From assembly GCF_013294065.1 (NCBI RefSeq), contig NZ_JABSNM010000005.1:62001-126000 (forward strand): DNA of 64,000 nucleotides, given 5' to 3'. This DNA is from Sphaerotilus uruguayifluvii. GTDB taxonomy: Bacteria > Pseudomonadota > Gammaproteobacteria > Burkholderiales > Burkholderiaceae_C. The notes beneath the pieces are model-generated. The model worked only from the letters and a program-made list of their open reading frames with translations, ran no database searches and had not been told where the DNA came from. A program made the translations under genes and the position numbers. Below, in pieces: positions 33,171-41,719 of the stretch. Every line of letters begins with the position of its first letter. The stretch's first letter is position 1.

Positions 33171-33277
33171 GGCATGAACTCCGGTTCGGTCTCGGCCCAT
33201 CCGCCGCGACCGTTTCCACCAGCATGCCAGCGCCGTCATGCCCTGATGTGACAAACGGATGTTGCGGTGCAGCATCC

Positions 33278-33291
33278 TTGACCAGGGTCAA
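33278..33291 (-). promoter_or_regulatory. FNR/ANR-like palindrome upstream of fabI
   Basis: TTGACCNNGGTCAA type: the 14-mer is a perfect palindrome, TTGAC-N4-GTCAA, against the FNR family consensus TTGAT-N4-ATCAA. It lies 108-121 nt before the fabI ATG. A class II site centred here would start transcription near 33243, where only a weak -10 (TCACAT-like) is seen, as expected for an activated promoter. Confidence 0.5.
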
Positions 33292-33296
33292 TCTGG

Positions 33297-33320
33297 GGTG
33301 TCCGCGGTACCGCGGACACC
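33297..33320. terminator. 24-bp perfect palindrome after the glycosyltransferase gene
   Basis: GGTGTCCGCGGT/ACCGCGGACACC is perfectly self-complementary over 24 bp, 14 nt past the stop of the glycosyltransferase gene and 5 nt before the FNR-like box of fabI. There is no T tract, so it may be a factor-dependent terminator or a second operator. Its purpose is open. Confidence 0.4.
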
Positions 33321-33334
33321 GGGGCGAGAAGGGC

Positions 33335-34522
33335 TCAGCCGGCCAGCTTGCCGGCCAGCTCCGCCAGCGTCATCTCGCCGCTGGCCAGGCGCTCGAGCAC
33401 GCCGGTGGCCAGCACGCCGGCCTGCATCGTGCGCTGCATCAGCCGGTCGCTGGGCAGCAGGTGCGCCAGCGCGAGCAGGGCCCAGGCGCGGCGCAGGTGC
33501 GGCTTCCAGCAGGCGGCGGCGCGCAGGTGCGGCATCGCCTCGCGGCGGCGGCCCGCCATCAGGCCCGACAGGCCGGTGTAGAGCTGGTAGTGGCGCAGGA
33601 TCAGCGCCAGCTCGGGATCCCGGGCGAACTCGTCGGCATAGAGCTCGCGGAAGTGCGTCATCTTGTTGAGCTCGAAGGCGAAGGCGTTCGCGCCGGTGGC
33701 CAGGTGTTCCTGACCGAGCCGGCTGGCATCGACGCCGCGCTCGTGCTTGCGCGCGGCGACCAGGCCGACCAGGCTCGCCGGGAAGGACTGGGCGAGCCGG
33801 CCCAGGAAGAGGTAGTCCTCGGCGGTGCGCACGCCGGTGCGGAACGGCCCGATCGTCTCGAGCGCATGGCGCGTCATCATCGTCGCCGGCAGCCAGGCGA
33901 GATAGCCCCAGCGCATCGCCGGGAACAGGTCGCCGCGGTACAGCCAGGCCGAGGCCTGCCCGCGCGCCTGGAGCGCCGGCCGGGCCCAGTCGCCGAGCGG
34001 CTCGCGCGTGGCATAGACGCGCAGATAGGTGTCGCTCTCGCCGTCCGGCATCGCCAGGGCGAACGAGCCGATCGAGCGCGCGAACGCCGCGTACATCTCG
34101 ATGCCGTCGATGTTGGGCCGGATCGGGCGGCCGTCGCCGCGGTCCTGGTCGAACTCGGTCAGCACGAACTGCCGGTCCGGCTCGGCCTCGAGAAAGCCGG
34201 CCGTCAGCGCCAGGAAGTCGGGCAGCCAGGCGTCGTCGGAGTCGAGAAAGGTGATCAGCCGTCCGCGCGAGGCCGCCAGCGCGGTGTTGCGCGCGCTGGC
34301 CACGCCGCCGTTGGGCTGGCGGATCAGGCGGATGCGCGCATCGCCGCGGGCCGCGACCCGGTCGGCGGTGTCGTCCTTCGAGCCGTCGTCGACGACGACC
34401 AGCTCCCAGTCGTCGCGGGTCTGGGCCTGCACGCTGTCGAGCGCGCGATCGATCGTGTCGGCCCGGTTGTAGGCGGGCAGGACGATCGAGATCGTGGGCG
34501 CGGGGCCGGGAACGGACGACAT
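33335..34522 (-). CDS. Glycosyltransferase family 2
   Basis: 395 aa. GT-A fold at about 10-240: ISIVLPAYNRADTIDRAL, WELVVVDDGSKDDT, PNGGVASARNTALAASRG and FLDSDDAW, the metal-binding DxD equivalent. The acceptor half contains RTGVRTAEDYLFLGRLA (the ED motif). The C-terminal 130 residues are helical (HLRAAACWKPHLRRAW) and look TPR-like. No membrane helix. Sugar donor and acceptor unknown. It stands alone, divergent from the nucleoside importer operon, with an AT-rich patch (ACATTATCTTAC) between the two. Confidence 0.87.
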   Translation of the reverse strand: MSSVPGPAPTISIVLPAYNRADTIDRALDSVQAQTRDDWELVVVDDGSKDDTADRVAARGDARIRLIRQPNGGVASARNTALAASRGRLITFLDSDDAWLPDFLALTAGFLEAEPDRQFVLTEFDQDRGDGRPIRPNIDGIEMYAAFARSIGSFALAMPDGESDTYLRVYATREPLGDWARPALQARGQASAWLYRGDLFPAMRWGYLAWLPATMMTRHALETIGPFRTGVRTAEDYLFLGRLAQSFPASLVGLVAARKHERGVDASRLGQEHLATGANAFAFELNKMTHFRELYADEFARDPELALILRHYQLYTGLSGLMAGRRREAMPHLRAAACWKPHLRRAWALLALAHLLPSDRLMQRTMQAGVLATGVLERLASGEMTLAELAGKLAG

Positions 34523-34668
34523 CGTGGCGGCGGCTGGGGGTCGGGGCGAAACATTATCTTACGCAGGGTCCCCGCTGGTTTCGATGCCCGGGCTGCTGGG
34601 AGAAGCCCCCCTGACGCAGTGGGCACAGGTGTTGCAGAATTCACGCGCCTCGTTGTCCAGGAGCCTCC

Positions 34669-35691
34669 ATGACCCGTTCCGATCGCGTGTTTTCCCGGGC
34701 CGCCGTGCTCGCCGGACTGGCTGCGGCCCTGACCGGCGGCGCGCTTCCGGCGGCGCAGGCCCAGGCCCAGCCTGCGGTCGTCTACGACGCCGGCGGCAAG
34801 TTCGACAAGTCCTTCAACGAGGCCGCCTACAACGGCATGGAGCGCTTCAGGAAGGAAGGCGGCGGCAGCTACCTCGAGTTCGAGATCGCCAACGACACCC
34901 AGCGCGAGCAGGCCTTCCGCCGCATGGCGCAGAAGGGCGCCAACCCGATCATCGCCATCGGCTTCACCCAGGCCTCGGCGCTGGAGAAGGTGGCCAGGGA
35001 GTTCCCGCAGCTCAAGTTCGCCATCGTCGACATGGTGGTGAACCTGCCCAACGTGCAGTCGGTGGTCTTCAAGGAGCAGGAGGGCTCCTTCCTGGCCGGC
35101 ATGGCCGCGGCGATGGCGAGCCGGTCGGGCAAGGTCGGCTTCATCGGGGGCATGGACGTGCCGCTGATCCGCCGCTTCCAGTGCGGCTACGAGCAGGGCG
35201 CGAAGTACGCCAATCCGAAGGCCGAGACGCTCTCGAACATGACCGGCACCACGCCGGCGGCCTGGAGCGACCCGACCCGCGGCGGCGAACTGGCGCGCAA
35301 CCAGTTCTCGCGCGGCGTCGACGTGATCTTCGCCGCGGCCGGCGGCACCGGCGTGGGCGTCTACCAGGCGGCCAGGGACCAGGGCCGCCTGGCCATCGGC
35401 GTCGACAGCAACCAGAACCACCTGCACCCGGGCACGATGCTGACCTCGATGGTCAAGCGCGTCGACGTGGCGGTGTTCAACATCGCCCGCTCGGTCAAGG
35501 ACAATCGCTGGCAGTCGGGCGTGCAGGTGCTCGGCCTGAAGGAGAACGGCGTGGCGCTGGCGATGGACGAGCACAACGCGAAGCTGGTGACGCCGGAGAT
35601 GAAGAAGCGGCTCGACGCGGCGCAGGCCGACATCGTCGCCGGCAGGATCCGCGTCGCCGACTACATGGCGGACAACGCCTGCAAGTACTGA
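34669..35691 (+). CDS. BMP-family ABC transporter substrate-binding protein
   Basis: 340 aa with a Sec signal peptide (AAVLAGLAAALTGG, cleavage after AQAQA near residue 35). The BMP/Med domain follows: VVYDAGGKFDKSFNEAAYNG, KGANPIIAIGFTQASAL, FKEQEGSFLAGMAAAM, GFIGGMDVPLIRRFQCGYEQG and GVDSNQNHLHPGTMLTSMVK. Family members bind purine nucleosides in the periplasm and deliver them to an ABC importer, encoded by the next three genes. Start chosen with GGAG 9 nt upstream. First gene of the operon. Confidence 0.93.
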   Translation: MTRSDRVFSRAAVLAGLAAALTGGALPAAQAQAQPAVVYDAGGKFDKSFNEAAYNGMERFRKEGGGSYLEFEIANDTQREQAFRRMAQKGANPIIAIGFTQASALEKVAREFPQLKFAIVDMVVNLPNVQSVVFKEQEGSFLAGMAAAMASRSGKVGFIGGMDVPLIRRFQCGYEQGAKYANPKAETLSNMTGTTPAAWSDPTRGGELARNQFSRGVDVIFAAAGGTGVGVYQAARDQGRLAIGVDSNQNHLHPGTMLTSMVKRVDVAVFNIARSVKDNRWQSGVQVLGLKENGVALAMDEHNAKLVTPEMKKRLDAAQADIVAGRIRVADYMADNACKY

Positions 35692-35710
35692 CGCCGTCGG
35701 CATCGACCCC

Positions 35711-37243
35711 GTGATCGCGCTGCGCGGCATCCACAAGCGCTTCGGTCCCGTGCATGCCAACCGCGGCGTCACGCTGGAGGTGGCGCCCGGCTCGATCCAC
35801 GGACTGATCGGCGAGAACGGCGCCGGCAAGTCGACGCTGATGGGCATTCTCTGCGGCCTGCACCCGCCCGACGAGGGCACCATCGAGGTGGACGGCCATG
35901 CCCTGAAACCGGGCAGCGCCCGCGACGCGATCGCCGCCGGCATCGGGATGGTGCATCAGCATTTCATGCTGGTGGACCGCTTCACCGTGCTGGAGAACAT
36001 CGTGCTCGGCGCCGAGCAGGGCTTCGTGCTGGCGCGCGGCCTGGCGGCGGCGCGGCGCGAGGTGCTGCGGCTGGCGGCGGAGTTCGGGCTGGAGGTCGAT
36101 CCGGACGCGGTGGCCGGCGAGCTGCCGGTGGGCGTGCTGCAGCGCGTCGAGATCCTGAAGGCGCTGTACCGCGGCGCCAGGGTGCTGATCCTCGACGAGC
36201 CGACCGGCGTGCTCACGCCGCAGGAGGCCGACCAGCTCATGCGCATGCTGCGCCAGCTGAAGAGCCGCGGCACCACGGTGCTGCTGATCACGCACAAGCT
36301 GCGCGAGGTGCTGGCGGTGACCGACCGGGTCACGGTGATGCGCGCCGGCGAGGTGGTCGCCACCCGCGAGACGGCCGCCACCACCGAGGCCGAGCTGGCC
36401 GAGCTGATGGTCGGACGCAAGGTGCGGCTGGGCCGCGAGGGGACGCCCGCCCCGCCCGGCGCGGCGGTGCTGAGCGTGCGGGGCCTGGGCTGGCGCGACG
36501 CGCAGGGCGTGGCGCGGCTCTCGGGCATCGACCTCGATCTGCGCCAGGGCGAGATCGTCGGCGTGGCGGGCGTCTCGGGCAATGGCCAGAGCGAGCTGCT
36601 GGAGCTGCTCGCCGGGCTGCGGCCGCTGCAGTCGGGCGAGATCCGGCTGGCGGCCGACGGCGATCGACCCGCGGGCGTCTGGCCGCTGGATCCGCACCGG
36701 CTGCGCCAGCTCGGCGTGGCGCATGTGCCGGAGGACCGCCAGCGCCGGGGCCTGGTGCTGGAGTTCGAGGCCTGGGAGTCGGCGGCGCTGGGCTACACCG
36801 ACGATGCGGCGATCGCCCGCGGGCCGGCGGTGCTGGGCCTGCTCGACGCCCGGGCGATGCGCGCGCAGTGTGCCGAGATGATGGCCGCCTTCGACGTGCG
36901 CCCGCCCGATCCGGCCTGGCGCTCGGCGAAGTTCTCCGGCGGCAACCAGCAGAAGCTGGTCATCGCGCGCGAGCTGCGCCGCGCGCCGCGTCTGCTGCTG
37001 ATCGGCCAGCCGACGCGCGGCGTCGACATCGGCGCCATCGAGACCATCCACCGCGCGCTGCGCCGGCTGCGCGACGCCGGCTGCGCGGTGCTGCTGGTGT
37101 CGACCGAGCTGGACGAGATCCTGGCGCTGGCCGACCGCATCGTCGTGATGTCGCAGGGCCGCATCACCGGCGAGATGGCGCGCGACGCCGCCGACGAGGT
37201 GACGATCGGCCGCTGCATGGGCCAGGGAGGGGCCGCGGCATGA
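35711..37243 (+). CDS. Nucleoside ABC importer, ATP-binding protein (two ATPase domains)
   Basis: 510 aa from a GTG 19 nt after the preceding stop. First ATPase (about 1-240): Walker A GENGAGKST, degenerate signature LPVGVLQRVEILKAL, Walker B LILDEPTGVL and the switch His in LLITHKL. Second (about 250-505): GVSGNGQSELLELL in place of a classical Walker A, good signature FSGGNQQKLVIARE, and LLIGQPTRGVD with Gln where the catalytic Glu would be. This asymmetry is normal for sugar/nucleoside importer ATPases. It powers uptake through the two permeases that follow; it overlaps the first by ATGA. Confidence 0.93.
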   Translation: MIALRGIHKRFGPVHANRGVTLEVAPGSIHGLIGENGAGKSTLMGILCGLHPPDEGTIEVDGHALKPGSARDAIAAGIGMVHQHFMLVDRFTVLENIVLGAEQGFVLARGLAAARREVLRLAAEFGLEVDPDAVAGELPVGVLQRVEILKALYRGARVLILDEPTGVLTPQEADQLMRMLRQLKSRGTTVLLITHKLREVLAVTDRVTVMRAGEVVATRETAATTEAELAELMVGRKVRLGREGTPAPPGAAVLSVRGLGWRDAQGVARLSGIDLDLRQGEIVGVAGVSGNGQSELLELLAGLRPLQSGEIRLAADGDRPAGVWPLDPHRLRQLGVAHVPEDRQRRGLVLEFEAWESAALGYTDDAAIARGPAVLGLLDARAMRAQCAEMMAAFDVRPPDPAWRSAKFSGGNQQKLVIARELRRAPRLLLIGQPTRGVDIGAIETIHRALRRLRDAGCAVLLVSTELDEILALADRIVVMSQGRITGEMARDAADEVTIGRCMGQGGAAA

Positions 37244-38373
37244 GCGGATCGACCGCAGGACACGACGGGGCGTCGCTGCCGCGCTGGATCGACTTCGGCG
37301 TGCTGCCGCTGCTCAACGTGCTGCTGGCGCTGGCGGTGGCGGGCGCGCTGGTGGCGCTGCTCGGCCACAGCCCGGCGCAGGCGATGCGGCTGCTGGTCGA
37401 GGGCGCCTTCGGCTCCGGGCTGGCCTGGGGCTACACGCTGCACTACGCGACCAACTTCATCTTCACCGGGCTGGCAGTGGCGCTGGCCGCGCACGCCGGG
37501 CTGTTCAACATCGGCGCGGAGGGCCAGGCCTCGGTCGGCGGGCTGCTGGCCTGCGTCGTGGCGCTGGCGCTGGACCGCTGGCTGCCGGGCTGGGCGGTGG
37601 TGCTGCTGGCCATGCCGGCGGCCGCCCTGGGCGGCGCGGCCTGGGCGGTGGTGCCGGCCTGGCTGCAGGCCCGCCGCGGCAGCCACATCGTCATCACGAC
37701 GATCATGTTCAACTTTCTCGCCTCGGCGCTGCTGGTCTGGCTGCTGGTGAACGTGCTGGCGGTGCCGGGCAATCCGTCGGTGGAGAGCCGGGCGCTGGCC
37801 GAGGTCGTCGGGCTGCCGACGGCGCAGGCGCTGCTGGCCGCGCTGGGCGTGAACGCGCCGGCCACGCCGCTGAACGCGGCGCTCGGGCTGGCGCTGCTGT
37901 GCGCGGCCGGGCTGTGGGTGCTGCTGTGGCACACCCGGCTGGGCCACGCGCTGCGCACGCTCGGCCACGCGCCGGCGGCGGCGCACTACGCCGGGCTGTC
38001 GTCGGTGCGGCTGACGCTGATCGCGCTGACGGGCTCGGGCGCGCTGGCGGGCGGCGTCGGCATCAACGAGGTGCTGGGCGTGCACCACCGGCTGCTGCTC
38101 GACTTCGTCGCCGGCGCGGGTTTCACCGGCATCGCGGTGGCGCTGATGGGCCGCAATCACCCGGCCGGCATCGTGCTGGCGGCGCTGCTGTTCGGGGCGC
38201 TGGTGCAGGGCGGCTCGGAGCTGGCCTTCGAGATCCCGGCCTTCTCGCGCGACATGGTGACCGCGGTGCAGGGCCTGGTGGTGCTGTTCTGCGGCGCGCT
38301 GGCGCTGATGCTGCGGCCGCTGGTGGCGCGTCTGTGGGCGCTGCGCGTCGCGCCGGCCGGGGAGGGCGCATGA
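37240..38373 (+). CDS. Nucleoside ABC importer, permease 1
   Basis: 377 aa; BPD_transp_2 family, about 9-10 membrane helices. Family marks include FTGLAVALAAHAGLFNIGAEGQ and GSHIVITTIMFNF, and AGAGFTGIAVALMGRNHP late in the protein. Starts at the ATG overlapping the ATPase stop, with GGGAGG upstream. It forms the inner-membrane channel together with the second permease. Confidence 0.92.
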   Translation: MSGSTAGHDGASLPRWIDFGVLPLLNVLLALAVAGALVALLGHSPAQAMRLLVEGAFGSGLAWGYTLHYATNFIFTGLAVALAAHAGLFNIGAEGQASVGGLLACVVALALDRWLPGWAVVLLAMPAAALGGAAWAVVPAWLQARRGSHIVITTIMFNFLASALLVWLLVNVLAVPGNPSVESRALAEVVGLPTAQALLAALGVNAPATPLNAALGLALLCAAGLWVLLWHTRLGHALRTLGHAPAAAHYAGLSSVRLTLIALTGSGALAGGVGINEVLGVHHRLLLDFVAGAGFTGIAVALMGRNHPAGIVLAALLFGALVQGGSELAFEIPAFSRDMVTAVQGLVVLFCGALALMLRPLVARLWALRVAPAGEGA

Positions 38374-39353
38374 GCGAGCTGCAGGAACTGGCGACCGTCG
38401 TCGCCTCGGTGCTGGGCGCGACGCTGCGCATCAGCGTGCCGCTGGTGCTGTGCGCGCTGGCCGGGGTGCTGAGCGAGCGCGCCGGCGTCATCGACATCGG
38501 CCTGGAGGGCAAGCTGCTGGCGGCGGCCTTCGCCGCGGCGGTGGCCGGCGCCTTCGGCTGGCCGGCCGGGGCCTCGCTGCTGGCGGCCGTCGCGGCCGGC
38601 ATGGCGCTGGCGGCGGTGCACGGGCTGGCCTGCATCCGCTTCCGCGGCGACCAGATCGTCTCCGGCGTGGCGATCAACATCCTGGCGCTCGGGCTGACCG
38701 CGGTCATCGGCCTGCACCTGTTCCAGCGCGGCGGGCGCACGCCCGATGTGCCGCCCGAGGGGCGCTTCGGCGTGCTGTTCGACGGCGCGGCGCGCACGGT
38801 GCAGGACTGGCCGCTGGTCGGGCCGCTGCTGGCCGAGGCGCTGCTGCGCCAGACGCTGCTGGCCTGGCTGGCCTTCGCGCTGGTGCCGGCGGTGGGGTGG
38901 CTGCTCCACCGCACCCGCTTCGGGCTGCGGCTGCGCGCGGTCGGCGAGAACCCGGCGATGGTGGACGCCGCCGGCATCTCGGTGGCCGGGCTGCGCTGGC
39001 GCGCGGTGCTGCTGGCCGGCGCGCTGTGCGGCATCGGCGGCACCTTTCTCGCGCTGGCGCAGAACGCCGGCTTCACGCCGGGCATGAGCGCCGGCCGCGG
39101 CTTCATGGCGCTGGCGGCGATGGTGTTCGGCCACTGGCATCCGGTGCGCGCGCTGCGGGCCTGCCTGCTGTTCGGGCTGCTCGACGCGGTGGCCATCCGG
39201 CTGCAGGGCACGGTGATCCCGGGCCTGGGTGCGGTGCCGGTCGAGCTGATCCAGGCGCTGCCCTACCTGTTCACCGTCGTGCTGCTGGCGGGTTTCCTGG
39301 GCCGGGCCGAGGCGCCGCGCGCGCTGGGGCGGCCGTTCGCGAAGGAGCGCTGA
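38370..39353 (+). CDS. Nucleoside ABC importer, permease 2
   Basis: 327 aa; BPD_transp_2 family with about 8-9 helices. Typical segments: RISVPLVLCALAGVLSERAG, IDIGLEGKLLAAAF, FRGDQIVSGVAINILALG and GENPAMVDAAGISV. ATG overlaps the stop of permease 1. Last gene of the four-gene BMP-type importer; no nucleosidase or regulator is attached. Confidence 0.92.
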   Translation: MSELQELATVVASVLGATLRISVPLVLCALAGVLSERAGVIDIGLEGKLLAAAFAAAVAGAFGWPAGASLLAAVAAGMALAAVHGLACIRFRGDQIVSGVAINILALGLTAVIGLHLFQRGGRTPDVPPEGRFGVLFDGAARTVQDWPLVGPLLAEALLRQTLLAWLAFALVPAVGWLLHRTRFGLRLRAVGENPAMVDAAGISVAGLRWRAVLLAGALCGIGGTFLALAQNAGFTPGMSAGRGFMALAAMVFGHWHPVRALRACLLFGLLDAVAIRLQGTVIPGLGAVPVELIQALPYLFTVVLLAGFLGRAEAPRALGRPFAKER

Positions 39354-39535
39354 ATGGCGGTGCGACACCCGGATCCGCGGGGGCGGCTCTCACGAATCGT
39401 CACGCCTGACACATCGGGTCTTGCCTACCATCCGGACCCGTCCGCCGCGATGACAATGCGGCTCGAAATGAACAATCTGCCTCCTTCCGGGCCGGCCGGC
39501 CGCTGTGGACGGTGGCGCCTCCGGGGAGATGACCG

Positions 39536-40072
39536 ATGTTCGACAAGCTGCGACTGATCGCGACGACCGCAGGCCTGCTGGTGGCGGTCTGGATCGGACA
39601 CGGCATCGGCTCGGCCGGACGCGAGGCGGCCGAGAACCGTGCCGCGAAGCTCGAGACGCAGCTGCGCGACAGCGAGGCGCGCCACCGCGAGGCGCAGGTG
39701 GCGCTGGCCGAGGAGCTGCGCTCGCGCGAGGCGGCCTTCGAGGCCCGGATGCGCGAGCTGCATGTGGCCTTCGACGAGCAGAAGGTCGAGATGGTCGAGG
39801 CGCTCGACGACAGCCAGTCGCAGCTCGCCGCGCTCGAGCGGCGCCGCCGCGACAACGACGCCGAGCTGCTGCGCGTGCGCAAGGCGCTGACGGCGGCCGG
39901 CAGCGGCGCGCCGGGCCGCCTGCGCGACGAGCTGCGCGAGCGCGAGATGCAGCTGGTGCTGCTGCAGAGCCAGCTGCGCCAGGGCTCGTCCGGCCAGAAT
40001 TGCCTGTCGGCGCCGGTGCCGCCGGAGGCGCTGCGCACGCTCAACCGCGTCGCCGCCGGCCGCGGCCGCTGA
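39536..40072 (+). CDS. Putative i-spanin (Rz/LysB-like) coiled-coil membrane protein
   Basis: 178 aa. One N-terminal transmembrane helix (about 7-27: LIATTAGLLVAVWIGHGIG) with little before it, then a long charged heptad-rich coiled coil at about 30-155 (Ala/Arg/Glu/Leu). A short C-terminal domain has a Cys and a Pro-rich turn (NCLSAPVPPEALRTLNRV), as in Rz/LysB inner-membrane spanins. Good Shine-Dalgarno (GGGGAG) 8 nt upstream. It is followed 21 nt later by an Rz1-like lipoprotein gene. No holin, endolysin or phage gene is next to it. A non-phage envelope function is the alternative; the call rests on architecture and pairing. Confidence 0.5.
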   Translation: MFDKLRLIATTAGLLVAVWIGHGIGSAGREAAENRAAKLETQLRDSEARHREAQVALAEELRSREAAFEARMRELHVAFDEQKVEMVEALDDSQSQLAALERRRRDNDAELLRVRKALTAAGSGAPGRLRDELREREMQLVLLQSQLRQGSSGQNCLSAPVPPEALRTLNRVAAGRGR

Positions 40073-40093
40073 CCTGCCCCGAGGACGAGGACG

Positions 40094-40396
40094 ATGAGGT
40101 TCGTGACTCCTGCCCTGCCCGTGCTGCTGGCCGCGCTGCTGGTCGGCTGCGCCACCCGGCCGGCGACGCCGACCCCGCCGGTGACGCTGCGCTGCGTCGT
40201 GCCGCCCGGCGCCGACAGCGCCTGCCCGACGCCGCAGCCGCTCAAGCCCGGGCTGACCTACCGCGAGCTGCTCGAGGCCCATCTGGCCGACCGCCAGCAG
40301 CTGCAGCGCTGCGCGCTGCAGCACGAGGAGATGCGCCGCATCGTCGCGGCCTGCAATGCGCGCATCGACGCGCTGGCGGCCCCCCGGCGCGACTGA
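40094..40396 (+). CDS. Putative o-spanin (Rz1/LysC-like) lipoprotein
   Basis: 100 aa. Lipoprotein signal with lipobox LLVGC (Cys19), then a Pro-rich stretch (ATRPATPTPPVTLRCVVPPG and PTPQPLKPG) and a helical C-terminus ending in VAACNARIDALAAP, much like the LTYxELLE...CNAxxxA ending of LysC/Rz1-type outer-membrane spanin subunits. In phages the gene is usually nested in or overlaps the i-spanin gene; here it is separate, with its own GAGGACGAGG ribosome site. Its stop overlaps the region just upstream of rnpB. Confidence 0.5.
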   Translation: MRFVTPALPVLLAALLVGCATRPATPTPPVTLRCVVPPGADSACPTPQPLKPGLTYRELLEAHLADRQQLQRCALQHEEMRRIVAACNARIDALAAPRRD

Positions 40397-40410
40397 CGGC
40401 GCGCTTGTGG

Positions 40411-40416
40411 GACAAT
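40411..40416 (+). promoter_or_regulatory. Putative -10 element of rnpB
   Basis: GACAAT, 7 nt before the first base of the P1 helix of RNase P RNA. No clear -35; the region overlaps the end of the o-spanin gene. Confidence 0.45.
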
Positions 40417-40423
40417 GCCGGCC

Positions 40424-40743
40424 GTGGAGTCAGCCAGACCGCCGCTGGTGCAGGGACCGAAAGGTCGCACTGGAGGAAGGTCCGGACTGCACAGGGCAGC
40501 GCAGGAGGTAACACCTCTCCACCGCGAGGTGAGGATCAGAGCAACAGAGACGAGCCGGTTCGGTCCGGGTGAAACGGGCAATCTCTGCGCGCAGCAACAC
40601 CAAATAGGCCAGCTATGACGCGGCCCGCTGAGCTGGCGGGTAGGTGGCATCGAGCCGTTCCGGCGACGGGCGGCCCAGAGGAATGGCGGTCACGGCCGGG
40701 GCGACCCGGCCGCACAGAATCCGGCCTATCGGCTGGCTCCACA
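40424..40743 (+). ncRNA. rnpB: RNase P RNA component, bacterial class A
   Basis: About 320 nt. The ends pair to form P1: GTGGAGTCAGCC (40424-40435) with GGCTGGCTCCAC (40731-40742). Highly conserved core segments are present: GGAGGAAGGTCCGGACT-like sequence near 40472-40490, CACAGGGCAG, GGTAACACCTC, GAGGATCAGAGCAACAGAGA-like, and the 3' segment ACAGAATCCGGCCTATCGGCTGG. It is the catalytic RNA that matures tRNA 5' ends. No clear intrinsic terminator follows; the next 70 nt are a pyrimidine-rich leader to the DMT transporter gene. Boundaries are good to a few bases. Confidence 0.97.
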
Positions 40744-40811
40744 CTTTTCGCCCGTCTTCCCCTTTCCCTTTTCCTTTCCGGTTCCGCCGCCCTTCGACGA
40801 CCCGTCCGCCG

Positions 40812-41717
40812 ATGCGTCCCCATCTCGACACCGTTGCCGTCCTGAGCCTGCTGCTGTGCTGCCTGCTCTGGGGGCTCAACCAGGTCTCGGTCAAGCTGGC
40901 GCTGCCGGAGGTGCCGGCGCTGGTGCAGGTCTCGATCCGCAGCATCGTCGCCTTCATGCTGCTGCTGGCGTGGATGCGCTGGCGCGGCATCCGCTGGGAC
41001 TGGCGCGGTCCGACGCTCGGGCCGGGGCTGCTGTCGGGCCTGCTGTTCGCGACCGAGTTCGCGCTGGCCTTCGTCGGCCTGCAGCACACCACCGCCGCGC
41101 GCGGCGTCGTCTTCATCAACACCTCGCCCTTCGTCGTGGCGCTGGTGCTGGCGGCGACGCACCGCGGCGAGCGGCTCGCGCCGATGCAGTTCGCCGGTCT
41201 GCTGGTGGCCTTCGCGGCGCTGGCGGCGGCCTTCGGCGAAGGGCTCGCCGGGTCCGGGACCTGGCGCGGCGACCTGATGATCCTTGTCGCCGCGGTGCTG
41301 TGGGGGCTGACGACGGTGACGATCCGTCTGTCGGCGCTGCGCTCGGCGCCGTCCGAGGTCACGCTGGCCTGGCAGCTGGGCGTCGCGGCGCTGCTGTCGC
41401 CGCTGGCCGCGCTGGTGCATGGCGATGCCTGGCCGGTGCGCTGGGGCGCGGTCGCGATCGGCTCGCTGGTCTACCAGGGCGTGATCGTGACCTTCGCGAG
41501 CTATCTGCTGTGGTTCTGGCTGCTGACGCGCTATCCGGCGACCCGGGTGCAGGCCTTCGTGTTCCTGACCCCGGTCTTCGGGACGGTCAGCGCCGGGCTG
41601 CTGCTGGGCGAGCCGGTCACGCCGGCCCTGCTGCTGGCGCTGGCCGGCATCGGCCTGGGACTGGCGCTGCTGAACCGGCGCCCGGCGGCGGCTGCCGCTT
41701 CCGCCGGGCAGGGCTGA
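40812..41717 (+). CDS. DMT-superfamily transporter with two EamA domains
   Basis: 301 aa from ATG 40812 (MRPHLDTV). About ten membrane helices in two EamA repeats (about 8-140 and 155-290), with signature pieces CCLLWGLNQVSVKLAL, HTTAARGVVFINTSPFVVAL and YPATRVQAFVFLTPVFGTVSAG. Likely an exporter of amino acids or other metabolites; substrate unknown. The longer in-frame reading to 40644 would begin inside rnpB and is rejected. Ends 2 nt before the convergent rppH. Confidence 0.88.
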   Translation: MRPHLDTVAVLSLLLCCLLWGLNQVSVKLALPEVPALVQVSIRSIVAFMLLLAWMRWRGIRWDWRGPTLGPGLLSGLLFATEFALAFVGLQHTTAARGVVFINTSPFVVALVLAATHRGERLAPMQFAGLLVAFAALAAAFGEGLAGSGTWRGDLMILVAAVLWGLTTVTIRLSALRSAPSEVTLAWQLGVAALLSPLAALVHGDAWPVRWGAVAIGSLVYQGVIVTFASYLLWFWLLTRYPATRVQAFVFLTPVFGTVSAGLLLGEPVTPALLLALAGIGLGLALLNRRPAAAAASAGQG

Positions 41718-41719
41718 GC

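Noticed and set aside
40258-40650. Open frames on both strands across 40.26-40.65 kb
   Set aside because: They overlap the RNase P RNA, whose paired ends and conserved core are unmistakable.
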